A stretch of DNA of 64,000 nucleotides from an uncultured Bacteroidales bacterium (lineage in GTDB: Bacteria; Bacteroidota; Bacteroidia; Bacteroidales; UBA932). The translations under genes were made by a program, and so were the position numbers. Under the pieces are notes generated by a model. It did no database searches, was not told the DNA's origin, and saw only the letters and a program-made list of their open reading frames with translations. The DNA is taken from assembly GCA_944325435.1 (NCBI GenBank), contig CALVAC010000006.1, forward strand, positions 1 to 64,000. The letters are read 5' to 3'. Of this stretch, positions 50,637 through 60,500 are shown piece by piece. The number at the start of each line of letters is the position of its first letter. Position 1 is the first letter of the stretch.

Positions 50637-51098
50637 TCAGTTCTCATCAGGGGCGTAAAGGTACTGCTGCAGCGGAGAAGGATATTCGCAATAGTCCTCC
50701 GGAGAGAAGAACCTGTCGAGTTCGATACGGGCATTCTCCACGGAATCGGATGTATGGACGATGTTCTCCTGCGAGCTCATACCGTAGTCGCCCCTGATTG
50801 TTCCAGGGGCGGCCTTGCGGGCGTTGGTGGCGCCGGCCATCTCCCTGACCGTCCTGACTGCCTCGAACCCTTCCCAGCAGCACAGGATTACCGGAGCGGC
50901 CATCATCCCTGCCTTAAGCCACGGGAAGAAGGGCCTGTCCTTGAGATGGGCATAATGCACATCCAGTATTTCCGGGGTCAGCTGCTGCATTTTCATCGCC
51001 ACGAGCTTGAGCCCCCTTTTCTCGAACCGCGATATGACTTCTCCGACAAGACCTCTCTGCAAGGCTCCGGGCTTGATGATGACAAGTGTCCTTTCCAT
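50637..51098 (-). CDS. ndk: Nucleoside diphosphate kinase
   Basis: A 153-residue protein with ERTLVIIKPGALQRGLVGEV at the start, GATNARKAAPGTIRGDYG, and the active-site NIVHTSDSVENA where the catalytic histidine lies. A 15-residue insertion and longer C-terminal tail are typical of Bacteroidetes forms. It balances NTP pools by phosphate transfer. It converges closely with metK (20 bp between stops). Confidence 0.93.
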   Translation of the reverse strand: MERTLVIIKPGALQRGLVGEVISRFEKRGLKLVAMKMQQLTPEILDVHYAHLKDRPFFPWLKAGMMAAPVILCCWEGFEAVRTVREMAGATNARKAAPGTIRGDYGMSSQENIVHTSDSVENARIELDRFFSPEDYCEYPSPLQQYLYAPDEN

Positions 51099-51157
51099 TA
51101 TGGAGTTATTTTAATGTGAATTCGATGAAATGGACGGATGAACAGTTCGGCTGTTTC

Positions 51158-51165
51158 CAAAGATA
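51158..51165 (-). promoter_or_regulatory. Promoter -7 box of ndk
   Basis: TATCTTTG on the minus strand followed by GGA, a perfect TAnnTTTG lying just after the DUF4886 gene ends. Confidence 0.5.
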
Positions 51166-51170
51166 CGGCA

Positions 51171-52025
51171 TCAGTTCCGGACATTTATCCGCGTGACCTC
51201 ATCCGGATGACGGACAGCCTTCTTCGCGGAGAGCTGCGCGACCCTCACCTGGGCTCCGGACATCCCTTCAGGAGCATAGCCGTTGCCGAGGACATGACCG
51301 AACAGCTTCTCGAACCATGTACAGGCAGCCGTATAGCGGCCCCACAGCAGGTCGAGATGGTATCCATCCCTGTCCATATTGTCTCCGATGAAAGATGTGC
51401 GGGCATTCTGGATTGCGGTCCCGGACGGGATAATGATACCGATGCCGACAAGTTCTGCCGCCTTTTCATTCGCATCGACGATAGACCTGTACATCTTCAT
51501 CTGGTCATTGCCGTAGTTCCTGAATCCGCCATGGTCAGAGTCCGCGGCGTATGCCCAAGTCTGGTGAAGAATGAACTGCGTATCTTCCGGCACCCTCTCC
51601 TTCACATAGCCGTAGAGCTCCGGAAGCCACTGTGCATAGCTGTCATATATCCCGGAAAACGGACTCGCCTGCTGCAGGCTCACATAGTCCCACGGCTCAT
51701 CCGCAATGATTTCCGCAAGAGTCCTTCCCGGATATTCTTTCCTCTCTCCGCTGCCGCCCTTGCCGACTTTACGGTATGCATAGTCCGTCGCTCCGTTTCT
51801 GGAATTGAGCACATGTCTCTCGATGGAACATCCCCCGATATATGCATTGCCGACTATCACCGGTATCCCGGCCTCCTGAGCCAGCTCAAAGAAATACTGC
51901 TCCACAGCATCCTGTGAAAAACTGTTTCCTATCGCAAGGATACGGACAGTGTCAGCCGGAGTCCCCGCAAGGACCGGCACCACACTCAAGGCTGCATACA
52001 GGGACAGCAACAAAAACTTACGCAT
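51171..52025 (-). CDS. DUF4886 secreted SGNH-like hydrolase
   Basis: Start at 52025 (MRKFLLLSLYAALSVVPVLAG, a signal peptide). The 284-residue protein has AIGNSFS with the likely nucleophile Ser35, NAYIGGCSIERH, and near the end DRDGYHLDL, whose DxxH would complete an SGNH-type catalytic set. The family (DUF4886) is secreted and related to esterases that deacylate glycans, but no substrate is known. It sits alone between ndk and a divergent cell-wall peptidase. Confidence 0.8.
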   Translation of the reverse strand: MRKFLLLSLYAALSVVPVLAGTPADTVRILAIGNSFSQDAVEQYFFELAQEAGIPVIVGNAYIGGCSIERHVLNSRNGATDYAYRKVGKGGSGERKEYPGRTLAEIIADEPWDYVSLQQASPFSGIYDSYAQWLPELYGYVKERVPEDTQFILHQTWAYAADSDHGGFRNYGNDQMKMYRSIVDANEKAAELVGIGIIIPSGTAIQNARTSFIGDNMDRDGYHLDLLWGRYTAACTWFEKLFGHVLGNGYAPEGMSGAQVRVAQLSAKKAVRHPDEVTRINVRN

Positions 52026-52124
52026 ACTTACCATACTTCCTCCAGTTGTGATTTTATCCTGCTAATATAAGAAGTTGTTTTGAAATTCCGGACAATACGC
52101 AGTCAACTTATCAGAATAATTGAA

Positions 52125-52132
52125 TAATTTTG
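52125..52132 (+). promoter_or_regulatory. Promoter -7 box of the NlpC/P60 gene
   Basis: TAATTTTG followed by CACC, a perfect TAnnTTTG; leader of about 55 bases. Confidence 0.5.
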
Positions 52133-52194
52133 CACCTGCCTTTCGCGTGCGAAAGACCTTTATAAACTTACGGAACTTGAGTTTTTTACATGCT

Positions 52195-53223
52195 ATGAAG
52201 ACCCTCGACATTATAATGGCACTGTGCTTTGCAGCATCCTGCCTCTCCGCCAACGCCCAGCATTATGCCGTGGTCAACCTGTCGGTCAATTTTCTCAGGG
52301 AAGCTCCGGACTACACAGCCGAACTCGGGACCCAGGCACTGATGGGAGACATTGTGGAAATCACGGATGAGGAAGGGTACTGGTGCAAGGTAGTGACAGA
52401 AGAGCCCTACACCGCATGGTGCACAGATCTCGGGCTTGTAAGGATGGATGCTGAGGGAATCGGGCAATACAGGGCCGCGCCCAAGTATATATGCACAGCA
52501 TGGAAAAGCACCGTATATTCCCGTCCATCCCGGAAATCCCAGAAGATATGCGACATCGTGGAAGGAGATATCCTGCGGCAGTCCGTAAAGGTCAGGACAG
52601 TACGGAAAGGCATCGACGGCAAGGCTCCCGTCACGGCAATGGAAATACAGCGGTACCGCCGTCCGGTGACAAGGAAAGGATTCGCGGAAGTGGTCCTGCC
52701 GGATGGAAGGAAAGGCTATGTGTCCCGGAAAGATATTATGGATTACAGGAAATGGGAAGCCGGCTGTTCCCCGACCGCAGAAAACATCATATCAGAAGCG
52801 ATGAAATTTATCGGAGTGCCATATCTATGGGGAGGAGCATCCCCGAACGGGGTTGACTGCAGCGGGTTTGTCCGCCATGTTTTCCGGATGAACGGCATTC
52901 TCCTGCCCCGCAATGCCTCCCGGCAGGCTGAATCCGGAACGGCTGTCATGCTCCCTGCAAGGCAGGAGAGCATTTTTTCCGGCAACATCAATGGCTCTGA
53001 CAGGCTGACAGAGGCCCTGCTTCCAGGAGACCTGCTCTTTTTCGGGACCAGGGGCAAAGCCGGCAACCGGGACAGGGTGTCCCATGTAGGAATCTATATC
53101 GGTAACGGGAAAATGATACATGCCTCACATGTAGTGAGGATAAATTCGCTTGACCCGGACCGTCCGGACTGTTATGAAGGAGCATCCCGCCTCCTGAAAG
53201 CCAGAAGGATAATCCCCGAATAA
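52195..53223 (+). CDS. NlpC/P60 (C40) cell-wall peptidase with SH3-like domains
   Basis: Start at 52195 gives a signal peptide (to about residue 21, ANA-Q). Two SH3-like domains (about 23-90 and 95-185) precede the C40 domain: Cys222 in GVDCSGFV, His297 in RVSHVGIYIG and the polar His309 in MIHAS form the catalytic set. Such enzymes cut the gamma-D-Glu to diamino-acid bond in peptidoglycan stems. The protein closely follows the layout of Bacteroides gamma-D-glutamyl-L-diamino-acid endopeptidases. 342 residues. Confidence 0.88.
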   Translation: MKTLDIIMALCFAASCLSANAQHYAVVNLSVNFLREAPDYTAELGTQALMGDIVEITDEEGYWCKVVTEEPYTAWCTDLGLVRMDAEGIGQYRAAPKYICTAWKSTVYSRPSRKSQKICDIVEGDILRQSVKVRTVRKGIDGKAPVTAMEIQRYRRPVTRKGFAEVVLPDGRKGYVSRKDIMDYRKWEAGCSPTAENIISEAMKFIGVPYLWGGASPNGVDCSGFVRHVFRMNGILLPRNASRQAESGTAVMLPARQESIFSGNINGSDRLTEALLPGDLLFFGTRGKAGNRDRVSHVGIYIGNGKMIHASHVVRINSLDPDRPDCYEGASRLLKARRIIPE

Positions 53224-53274
53224 TCCCGGACAAGTGATATGTCCGGACAAGAGTTCCAATTTACAGAAAATTGC

Positions 53275-53282
53275 TATCTTTG
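53275..53282 (+). promoter_or_regulatory. Promoter -7 box of the small acidic protein gene
   Basis: TATCTTTG followed by CAGCG, a perfect TAnnTTTG; leader of about 75 bases before 53365. Confidence 0.5.
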
Positions 53283-53364
53283 CAGCGCAAATGCCTGGAA
53301 GAAGACCATTCCACTTGAATGCAACCCTGCCTGGCTGAAGAAAACAGAACAAATTTTACATACC

Positions 53365-53652
53365 ATGAACCTTAGAGACATCAAAAAAGACATCGAATTC
53401 TTCATTGAAGAATTCCTCGATGACTGCGCACTTTTCATCGGGCTTAATCCGGAGAAGAATTCAGACGAGATCAACAAGATAATCGATGAAGCGGTAGACC
53501 TCTACAACGAGCTGAAAGACAAGATCAATCACCCAGAAGGGACAAAGAGGTCATACTACAACGGCATCCGCAAGGAACTGTTCGACAGGCTTGATGCCCT
53601 CAGTGAAAAACTCAGCGAGACCATCACCAGACTGACTTCAGAAGAAAAATAG
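53365..53652 (+). CDS. Small helical protein, 95 aa, unknown function
   Basis: From 53365 (MNLRDIKKDIEFFIEEFLDD) the protein is 95 residues, acidic, mostly helical with coiled-coil character and no signal or membrane segment. The promoter before it and the strong terminator after it (53677-53706) show it is a single-gene transcript and a real gene. It looks like a conserved Bacteroidales protein of unknown function. The longer frame from 53239 begins upstream of the promoter and is not used. Confidence 0.75.
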   Translation: MNLRDIKKDIEFFIEEFLDDCALFIGLNPEKNSDEINKIIDEAVDLYNELKDKINHPEGTKRSYYNGIRKELFDRLDALSEKLSETITRLTSEEK

Positions 53653-54087
53653 GCAAATTGCCGTCACTGTACAGGACAGGACCTCTTTCGGGAGGTCCTG
53701 TTTTTTATAAGGCCATACATGATATCGCAGGCCGGCAATATCTTTTATGGACAGGCCAGTGACAGAAACGACAGTAGATGTGTCCATTCCTTTTTCAATC
53801 ATGGCTTTCGCAATCCGTAACCGTTCTTCTTTTCTCCCTTTCGTTTCCCCTTCGGCAAGGCCCTCGGCCCGGCAGGTATCAAGGATATCCGTATAGTCCC
53901 GTTCCGTCATCATATCGTGTTCGTATTTCAGTTTCTCTTCCGGGGTGAACCTCGGCACGCCGGTGTTCAGCAGGTCGATGAGTACGTCCTTGTTCTTCTC
54001 CACCCCGAAGACGGCCTTGAAGCCGGCTTCTGTCAGGATGTCCATATACCTTTGTGCGGACGTCCTTTTGTCGTTCTCTCTCTCCAT
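53638..54087 (-). pseudogene. Rpn/PD-(D/E)XK transposase-like nuclease with core deleted
   Basis: The N-terminal 40 residues (YMDILTEAGFKAVFGVEKNK, DVLIDLLN) and the C-terminal 90 (TPEEKLKYEHDMMTERDYTD, a charged EGLAEGETKGRKEE helix, MDTSTVVSVTGLSIKDIAGL) match the Rpn family of recombination-promoting nucleases common in Bacteroides. About 200 residues with the catalytic Asp and Glu-x-Lys are missing, with an in-frame join after LLN. The frame also reads past the normal end and through the terminator of the facing gene. It cannot be an active nuclease. Confidence 0.7.
53677..53706 (+). terminator. Intrinsic terminator
   Basis: CAGGACCTC (53677-53685) pairs with GAGGTCCTG (53692-53700) around a six-base loop, followed by six T residues. 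Terminates the small helical protein gene. Confidence 0.85.
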
Positions 54088-54359
54088 ATATAAATACTGT
54101 TTTTATTCCTGCCCGCAATTGTTCCTGCCGAAACGGAAACGGCTGGAGGAAGGTTGACGGACAAGATATTTCCCGCTAAAATATCGGGACAGATTATACC
54201 GGTCAAGACCCCGGCAACAGGTTTATACGAATTGAGGAAAGATTTTTCTCTTTTTTACTGTTTTTCTTTTTTAGGGATATGTTTTTGTGTGTTTATTTTC
54301 TGTAAAACATTTCTTATCATATCCAATTCATTTACCACCTTTCAGAAAAACACTTGCCT
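54088..54359. other. AT-rich spacer, no gene seen
   Basis: Pyrimidine-rich on the plus strand around 54245-54300. It separates the broken nuclease from the RHS-derived scar. No frame, tRNA or clear terminator that I can support. Confidence 0.4.
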
Positions 54360-54443
54360 ATAGTTAATAGGATTGCCGGCGCAGAAGGAGTACGGGGACA
54401 GGCTGCGGTACTGCTGAACGAGAGGAGGGCCTGGGCTGAATCA
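54360..54443 (-). pseudogene. Displaced copy of the RHS core end (tip-exchange scar)
   Basis: Minus-strand translation gives SPGPPL...QYRSLSPYSFCAGNPINY, matching the end of the intact RHS core at 58058-58140 (SPDPLSDQYCSMSPYSFCAG, then NPVNY). Thirty consecutive bases are identical. The tryptophan codon of the core is changed to TGA, which also serves as the stop of the lipoprotein gene at 54441. After NY the frame ends within five codons, so no toxin tip remains. Such displaced cores are typical of rhs loci where tips have been swapped by recombination. Confidence 0.8.
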
Positions 54444-55079
54444 GTCCTCAAGGTCCAGGAAGTCGGTATCATCGATTATGACACAATCTGTCGGGTAACC
54501 GCTGATACGCAAAGTATCCCTCCAGCTGAACAGGCTGTCCCTGATGCTTTGATCCACTCCTTCAGGAAACTGCCTGCTGTAACCTTTGGGATACCAATGG
54601 TAGCACCCGTCATAATAGAAATATATAGAGTAAGCCCCTATGTCCCTATCCCTGAGTATATCCAGCAAATAGACATAAAGTGTTGTATCCCTGATTGGCG
54701 TGCCGTTGAACTCGAACTCGCCTTCAAACCACATTGTAGATGACAGTGTGTCTATCCTGTCTTCATTGTGCAACAATGCTACCATTTTTATATAAGGACT
54801 CTGGGACGGAAGGGTATCCGCCTCCGCTGAATATATGCGACTGGATATAAAGGACAAGGTATCCTGTCCGGTGATGTTGGCTGTCCTGTATATAGTAGTT
54901 TTACGCTTGGATTTGCGGATTACATCCACCGCGTTCCTTGCGAACTCTCTGGGATCCTGCGCAAATTCATAATGATGATATATCAGCTCCATCCGGTCAT
55001 ACCTGACCGGGCCGGCCTCTTTCCGTGCACATCCGGCTGCCGCCAGAATCAGTGCTATCGCTAAAAACTTTTTCATCAT
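54441..55079 (-). CDS. Unknown lipoprotein, 212 aa (RHS locus)
   Basis: Lipoprotein signal MMKKFLAIALILAAAGC with Cys17. The rest is a soluble, charged and aromatic-rich domain with no motif I know. It is the last gene on the strand before the RHS scar and shares its stop codon with it. By position it could be an immunity protein left from an earlier RHS tip, or a cargo gene; envelope anchoring would fit protection against a toxin delivered to the periplasm. Confidence 0.65.
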   Translation of the reverse strand: MMKKFLAIALILAAAGCARKEAGPVRYDRMELIYHHYEFAQDPREFARNAVDVIRKSKRKTTIYRTANITGQDTLSFISSRIYSAEADTLPSQSPYIKMVALLHNEDRIDTLSSTMWFEGEFEFNGTPIRDTTLYVYLLDILRDRDIGAYSIYFYYDGCYHWYPKGYSRQFPEGVDQSIRDSLFSWRDTLRISGYPTDCVIIDDTDFLDLED

Positions 55080-55196
55080 GCCTCCTTTTTATGTATAAAT
55101 CATAATATGCTCTATAGAAGATCATTGTGCTCAAATACTGCCCGGGAGATATCTTCCGGTTTTGCATCTCCGGCTGACTCTGTCGGGTGCTTTGTC

Positions 55197-55871
55197 TTAT
55201 GGCTGGCTCCTGTCACCTGTCGTCCCCCTTATCATTTTCATCCTGTCCATACACGCATAAACCGGAAACAGTGCCGGGACATAATTATGAGAAAATTCAT
55301 AGCCTGAAATATAATCGGATCTGCATTCTATGATCCCGTTTTCATCTTCAAACATAAATGTCTGTATGTCAGTATTCCATACAATTGGGCAATCGGTAAT
55401 GTAGGCCGAATCCCGTTTCACGCAGACCTCTTTCGCCTCATCCGATATCATAACAACAAAAAAATATCTGGGAGCATATATAAAATCATAAATATCATTA
55501 TCCGTCTCTCCTGTCCTCTTAACCAAGTCATCGCAAAACATGCTGTTCTCTGCAATATATTCCATTTCTACCGGATAGTCTATAACAGATTCGTACAGCC
55601 TCCTATACCTCGAACGGAACAATGAATCCGTAAGATAAATCCCTACATTCTGTCTCTTCGCTTTGCTCCCTGCATCAACTTTCTCCGATATGACATATTT
55701 GACAGAATCCCGGATAATGACAGCAGGTTTTTCGACATGCATTGTACCGACACAAAATATCGGTGGCAGGCACTCGGAATATTGCCGGCCATCCTGACAA
55801 TGGTTCAATCCCGAATCCATCCCGCAACCCCAGATACTTAAAAGCAGAAATACTGTCAGACATCCTTTCAT
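55197..55871 (-). CDS. Unknown lipoprotein, 224 aa (RHS locus)
   Basis: Lipoprotein signal MKGCLTVFLLLSIWGC (Cys16). The mature part is rich in Tyr, Asp and Cys, with no recognised family. Base composition is AT-richer than the RHS core. Like its neighbours it is separated by gaps of about 115 bases and points the same way as the RHS genes. Immunity or orphan cargo is an inference from position. Confidence 0.62.
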   Translation of the reverse strand: MKGCLTVFLLLSIWGCGMDSGLNHCQDGRQYSECLPPIFCVGTMHVEKPAVIIRDSVKYVISEKVDAGSKAKRQNVGIYLTDSLFRSRYRRLYESVIDYPVEMEYIAENSMFCDDLVKRTGETDNDIYDFIYAPRYFFVVMISDEAKEVCVKRDSAYITDCPIVWNTDIQTFMFEDENGIIECRSDYISGYEFSHNYVPALFPVYACMDRMKMIRGTTGDRSQP

Positions 55872-55987
55872 ATAAATTAGTGTTTAAATAAGTACAGTAT
55901 CGTATCAATCCATGTATTTTGCACAAGTTTTTCCAGAAACGGACTCATCTTGATATCCTGACAATGCTGAAGGAGCAAGAGGGATGT

Positions 55988-56929
55988 TTATTGTAAGAGA
56001 AGCCCTGGCATTACGGGGTGTTCCTGACATACGGCTTTGGTTAAAGAGCCGATAATTAACGAATAGGCAGGCTTGATTATTATAGAGTTTTCGTATAACC
56101 GTCTTATCTTTAATGACCGTGGCACGGCCGACGGAGGACTTGCCATTGTCAGCATTTCCATGATATCGATCAGGATATTCTTATCAACAATGTCTTTCTT
56201 TTCTTCTGTCCTTTCCCTGCAATACGATATATACTCTGACATTAACCCCAAAAGAGCCTTGTTGTCTATCCCTAATACGAAATGGTCATACAGGAATGAT
56301 TTCAGCGTGGAATAATCGTGATGTCGTTCATACCATATCCAAGTCCCATCAGAATGAAACTCCATATCCATAGCATTATATGCTACCGGGATAACAGGAT
56401 GCTGCCAAAGGTGCAGATTGTCAGACAATGACAATGACAAGATTTTGTAAAGCGCGGCTGCTCCCGTAATGTCATCGATGCCATTCTTCTGTGCCAGATG
56501 GTAGAACAGCTTAAGAATCGCCATTGGGGCTTCAAGAAAAAAATCATCATAATCGGCTATATTCCAGACAAGGACCGTCTCGTTGTCAAACGCAAAGATA
56601 TAGCACCACAAATTATAATCCATTATATTGCCTGATAATATCTTACCTATTGCACACAGTGTTTCTCCTGATGCAATTCCTTTGAGGGACATCGTGTTGC
56701 AATATATTGTATTCTGGATATGGGGACTATGCTCCATAGAGTATTTCTGAAGTTCTGTCCTCGTAATGTCTGCCATGACATAATGACCGGATTTGTCTAT
56801 GTACATTCGATCCGTATCTATCAATGCCTTATAGTTACAATTTATGGTTTCGTATCTGACAAGACTGTCTTCAGCAGTCAAGAGAGTTGACAGATGAAAC
56901 ATCAGCATTATCATTATCTTGGTTCCCAT
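55988..56929 (-). CDS. Unknown secreted protein, 313 aa (RHS locus)
   Basis: The first 19 residues (MGTKIMIMLMFHLSTLLTA) look like a signal peptide, followed by a domain of mixed helix and strand with no motif I recognise. It is the largest of four unknown genes after the RHS gene. The AT-rich codon choice (frequent AUA, UUA, AAU) contrasts with the GC-rich RHS core upstream and suggests a separate origin. Confidence 0.6.
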   Translation of the reverse strand: MGTKIMIMLMFHLSTLLTAEDSLVRYETINCNYKALIDTDRMYIDKSGHYVMADITRTELQKYSMEHSPHIQNTIYCNTMSLKGIASGETLCAIGKILSGNIMDYNLWCYIFAFDNETVLVWNIADYDDFFLEAPMAILKLFYHLAQKNGIDDITGAAALYKILSLSLSDNLHLWQHPVIPVAYNAMDMEFHSDGTWIWYERHHDYSTLKSFLYDHFVLGIDNKALLGLMSEYISYCRERTEEKKDIVDKNILIDIMEMLTMASPPSAVPRSLKIRRLYENSIIIKPAYSLIIGSLTKAVCQEHPVMPGLLLQ

Positions 56930-57030
56930 ATCTTGGATTCAATGTCTATTGCTCATGGACTAATATCATATTTACCTTATTTTTATCGGATTGCCGTCAT
57001 ATTGTACCTAATGTCTGGCTGCGCATTCTG

Positions 57031-57519
57031 TCATTCAAGATATTTCATGTCACTCTCATATATGTCATATAGTTTCCTGAAGTATATCGGCAACAAGGAC
57101 CTGTCCATGCCGGAATGCCTGTAAAAATAGTTCAACAATTGATGCACTCGCCTTTCAAACAGAAGATACTGTTCCATATATTCCTCACTGTCTCCTTTAA
57201 TCTGCAGCACCTCGTAATCTTCCCCGTCTTTCATGAAGACATTGAGTGCCATCGGATGGACACCTGCGGGATAAAAGATGTACATCCCTGTCTCGGAAAA
57301 ATCAGCATCTTCTTCTATAATTTGCCCCGTGAGGACATCTTGAATTACAATGTTTTCGTCCACCAGTGTTTCCGGATCGGAGGAGTACAATGAGAGATAG
57401 TCCCCCTCACTTTCCGAGATACATTCATAGAGATAGACTTTAAGATCATGCAGCGGCATGGCATCCACCGCAGATATCCCCGTCATAAATAAAACGGATG
57501 CTATAAATGCTTTTCCCAT
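57031..57519 (-). CDS. Likely immunity protein of the RHS toxin, 162 aa
   Basis: A signal peptide (MGKAFIASVLFMTGISAVDA) leads to an acidic, soluble domain of about 140 residues with no known family. The gene starts 19 bases inside the end of the RHS toxin gene; such overlap is usual for a toxin and its immunity gene. A periplasmic immunity protein would fit a tip with a zinc-protease motif acting in the envelope. The function is inferred from position, not homology. Confidence 0.6.
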   Translation of the reverse strand: MGKAFIASVLFMTGISAVDAMPLHDLKVYLYECISESEGDYLSLYSSDPETLVDENIVIQDVLTGQIIEEDADFSETGMYIFYPAGVHPMALNVFMKDGEDYEVLQIKGDSEEYMEQYLLFERRVHQLLNYFYRHSGMDRSLLPIYFRKLYDIYESDMKYLE

Positions 57520-60500
57520 AACTTTAACAATTCATCATTTGTTTCTGCTTTTACTTCCATCATGGCCGGTACATCATCTAACGGTTTTTGCATCCAGAAT
57601 TCCTTTATCATCTTTTCTGTAATTTCATCAGGTTTTCTTTCTCTATCCAGCTCTGGAGCCTCAATGGCATCAAGATATAACGACTCATCTGTAATATGCT
57701 CTATCTCGTGTCCAAATGCAACTGAAAGGGCCTCAATTTCAGTCAACATTCCATCCGTCCTCCTTGCTCTTCTGGCTGCACTTTTTACATATAGAAAGAT
57801 ATATATGTCATCATCCGCCTGAAAAATTTTCTTATGACGCGTCTTTCCAAACGCTGGCGGGGATGTAATATAATCAATATCTACAATTATATTTCTGCTA
57901 TTAGAAATTATTTTATCAAGTTGCCTCCTCCCTGTCGGTGTTGAAGACATTGTCTGTCCTAAAAGACGCTCCATTTCATCAGCGTATGATGTCCAGCCTG
58001 TTTTATCCCATACGACATTGCCATATTTGTCAACCCAGCGTTTCCCGTCTGGGTCGACATAGTTAACCGGATTGCCGGCGCAGAAGGAGTACGGGGACAT
58101 GCTGCAGTACTGATCAGAGAGAGGGTCCGGGCTGAGCCAGCGGGCTGTGGCGGGGTCGTACATCCTCGCTCCGTAGTCGAGGTACGGCAGCCCTGCGAAA
58201 GACTGCTCCTCCTTGCCGTTGTAGCGGTACCGGTTTAGGCTGTCTGTCGGAATTGAGTCCGGACGCCGCAGGCCGAAAGGATAATAGCTGTCACGCTCGA
58301 GGACCTCCCCATCGTTGTCCACTATCACTCTTGTGCTCCCGAGATGGTCACGGAGATAGACACGCGGTGAAATCTGCAATGTCGTCCCCCTGCCTGACAC
58401 CGACACGCGTCCACCGCTGAACGCCAGGCTCTCCTCTGACAGGGAATCGCCTGTCCTGCGGAAAACCGCATTTCCGAGATACTCCACACCGTTTCCCGAG
58501 CCATCCACAGCCCCGAGTTTCGTACCGTCGGCAAGATAGCGGTATTCAGCGAGCACGGTATCTTCTCTGCCCACAGTACCGATGAGATTCATGTGGTTAT
58601 ACCCTATCTCAACTCCATTCACAGGGTCATATACAGTGTTCCCGTCAAGGTCATACAGATAGACCGCCCCGGAACCGCCGGACAGTCCGGAAAAGCCTGC
58701 TGCAGACTGGAGCCTGTCTCCGGAATAAGAGAAGGCCAGCGACTCCGCATCCTCTCCATCATACCTGTCAAGGGACAGCATGTTGCCGTTCCTGTCATAC
58801 ACTATGTCCTTCTCGGTCCATGTCCCGGCCTCTGCAGACCCGACAGCCCCGGCATCTGTAAGCCTTGACTGGCTGTCGTAGAGGAAACTGTATCCCCCGG
58901 CAGGTCCGGACGCACCGTAATCCCATCTCCATTCGCTGACATTCCCTGAATATGATGGTACCGAGGCAGCCTCCACCGGGTCATAATAGGACAGCTCCAT
59001 TCCGAAATACGGGCTGTCCGAGGCTGTCTGCCAGCCCTGGACATTATACCCATATACCTCTGTGAACACAGTGTCAGGAAGTGTATATTTCACGGCCACA
59101 GGGTTGTCCCTGCTGTCGTAGCTGTACTCCATGTCCACAGCCGGAAGCCCTCCCGTCTCCACAGACTCCCAGGTCCTGCGTCCCCTGCCGTCATAGCGGA
59201 TTTCAGTGCAGGAGGATATACAGGACGAAGCCGACGCCTGATGATACTCCCTGATTTCCACCGGATTGCCCGCAAAGTCATATCTTGTGGACACCCGGCT
59301 CTGCCTGCCGAGATGGTTCCGCTCCGCAGTCTGCACCGGACGGCTCTGACGGTCGTAATAGAACGCTCTCTCCACGGTCTCCCCGGTGGCCGCCCCATCC
59401 GGGCCGATGACCGCCAGCCTTTCGTGTGTCAGCAATCCCTTCAGCCGCGCAGTATCCGGAACAGGCCACTCCCCGGACGGAGCGGCATACGACAGCTCCT
59501 CATATCCGTATTCAGGAGCCTCATCGTAGAGGCACTCTGCAAGAAGCGTGAAATCCAGGCTGTCCCTGAGAGAAGAAAGTCCGTCAGCCTTATCCGCCAG
59601 TGTCTGGAGTCCGGCCCTGTCAAGAGATGACACAGCGATGCCAGACCAAAGCTGCCGATGGAACGCATCATAGCCATAGACAATCCAGCATCCATCCGCA
59701 GCCAGCTCCCCATTCCTGTATCCGACCATATTGTCTGCCGCGTCATAGACATAATGTTCAGCTGCCCTGCCCGGCTGCCGCCTCTCCACTGTACGCCCCC
59801 TTGAATCATAGCGGTAGCTGTAGCAATAAGTCCGGAGCGTATCCCCATCCGCAAGACAGGTCTTGCCTCCGGAGAGCAGTGCGCTGCCTTCAGGCGTGCA
59901 TACGACACGCAGACGGCTGTGGACATCGTAGAAGAAATATGTGTCGGATATCTCCTCGCCGCAGCCTGACCTGACAAGGACGGGACGGTCATCCGCCGAC
60001 CTGAACTCCACGGCAGGATTCCCATCCGGGTCTGTCCTGACCTGTCTGAGGAACATTCCGGCACTGACAGTGTCCCTCAGATGCAGATTGCCTGCATCAT
60101 CCACAGTCCCATACAGAAGCTCTCCTGCAGCATTGCTCCCGTATCCGGTCTCTGCCGAGGCCAGGGCAGTCCGCATAGCCTCTCCCGGAAGCCATTGGCG
60201 CACAACCCTGTCCAGAACCGATGCCTCATAGACTGTCTCGGAATAGGGATACTGGTCCCCATACTCTGCAACTGCGGAATTCCGCACATCTTCCGGAGAT
60301 TGCCGCAGTCCCCAGCCGCCACATACAGTCGGGTTCCATATCCGGGCCTCGCGGCCGAGGTCATCGTACTCCAGAAGTGTCACTATATCGCTCCCGTCGG
60401 CAGAAGCCCATTTGGACACAGTCTGCTCCGGCCTGCCGAGACCATCATAATAGGTGATGTCGGCAGCCCATGTCCGTCCCCCTTCAGAGGTGAATTTCCT

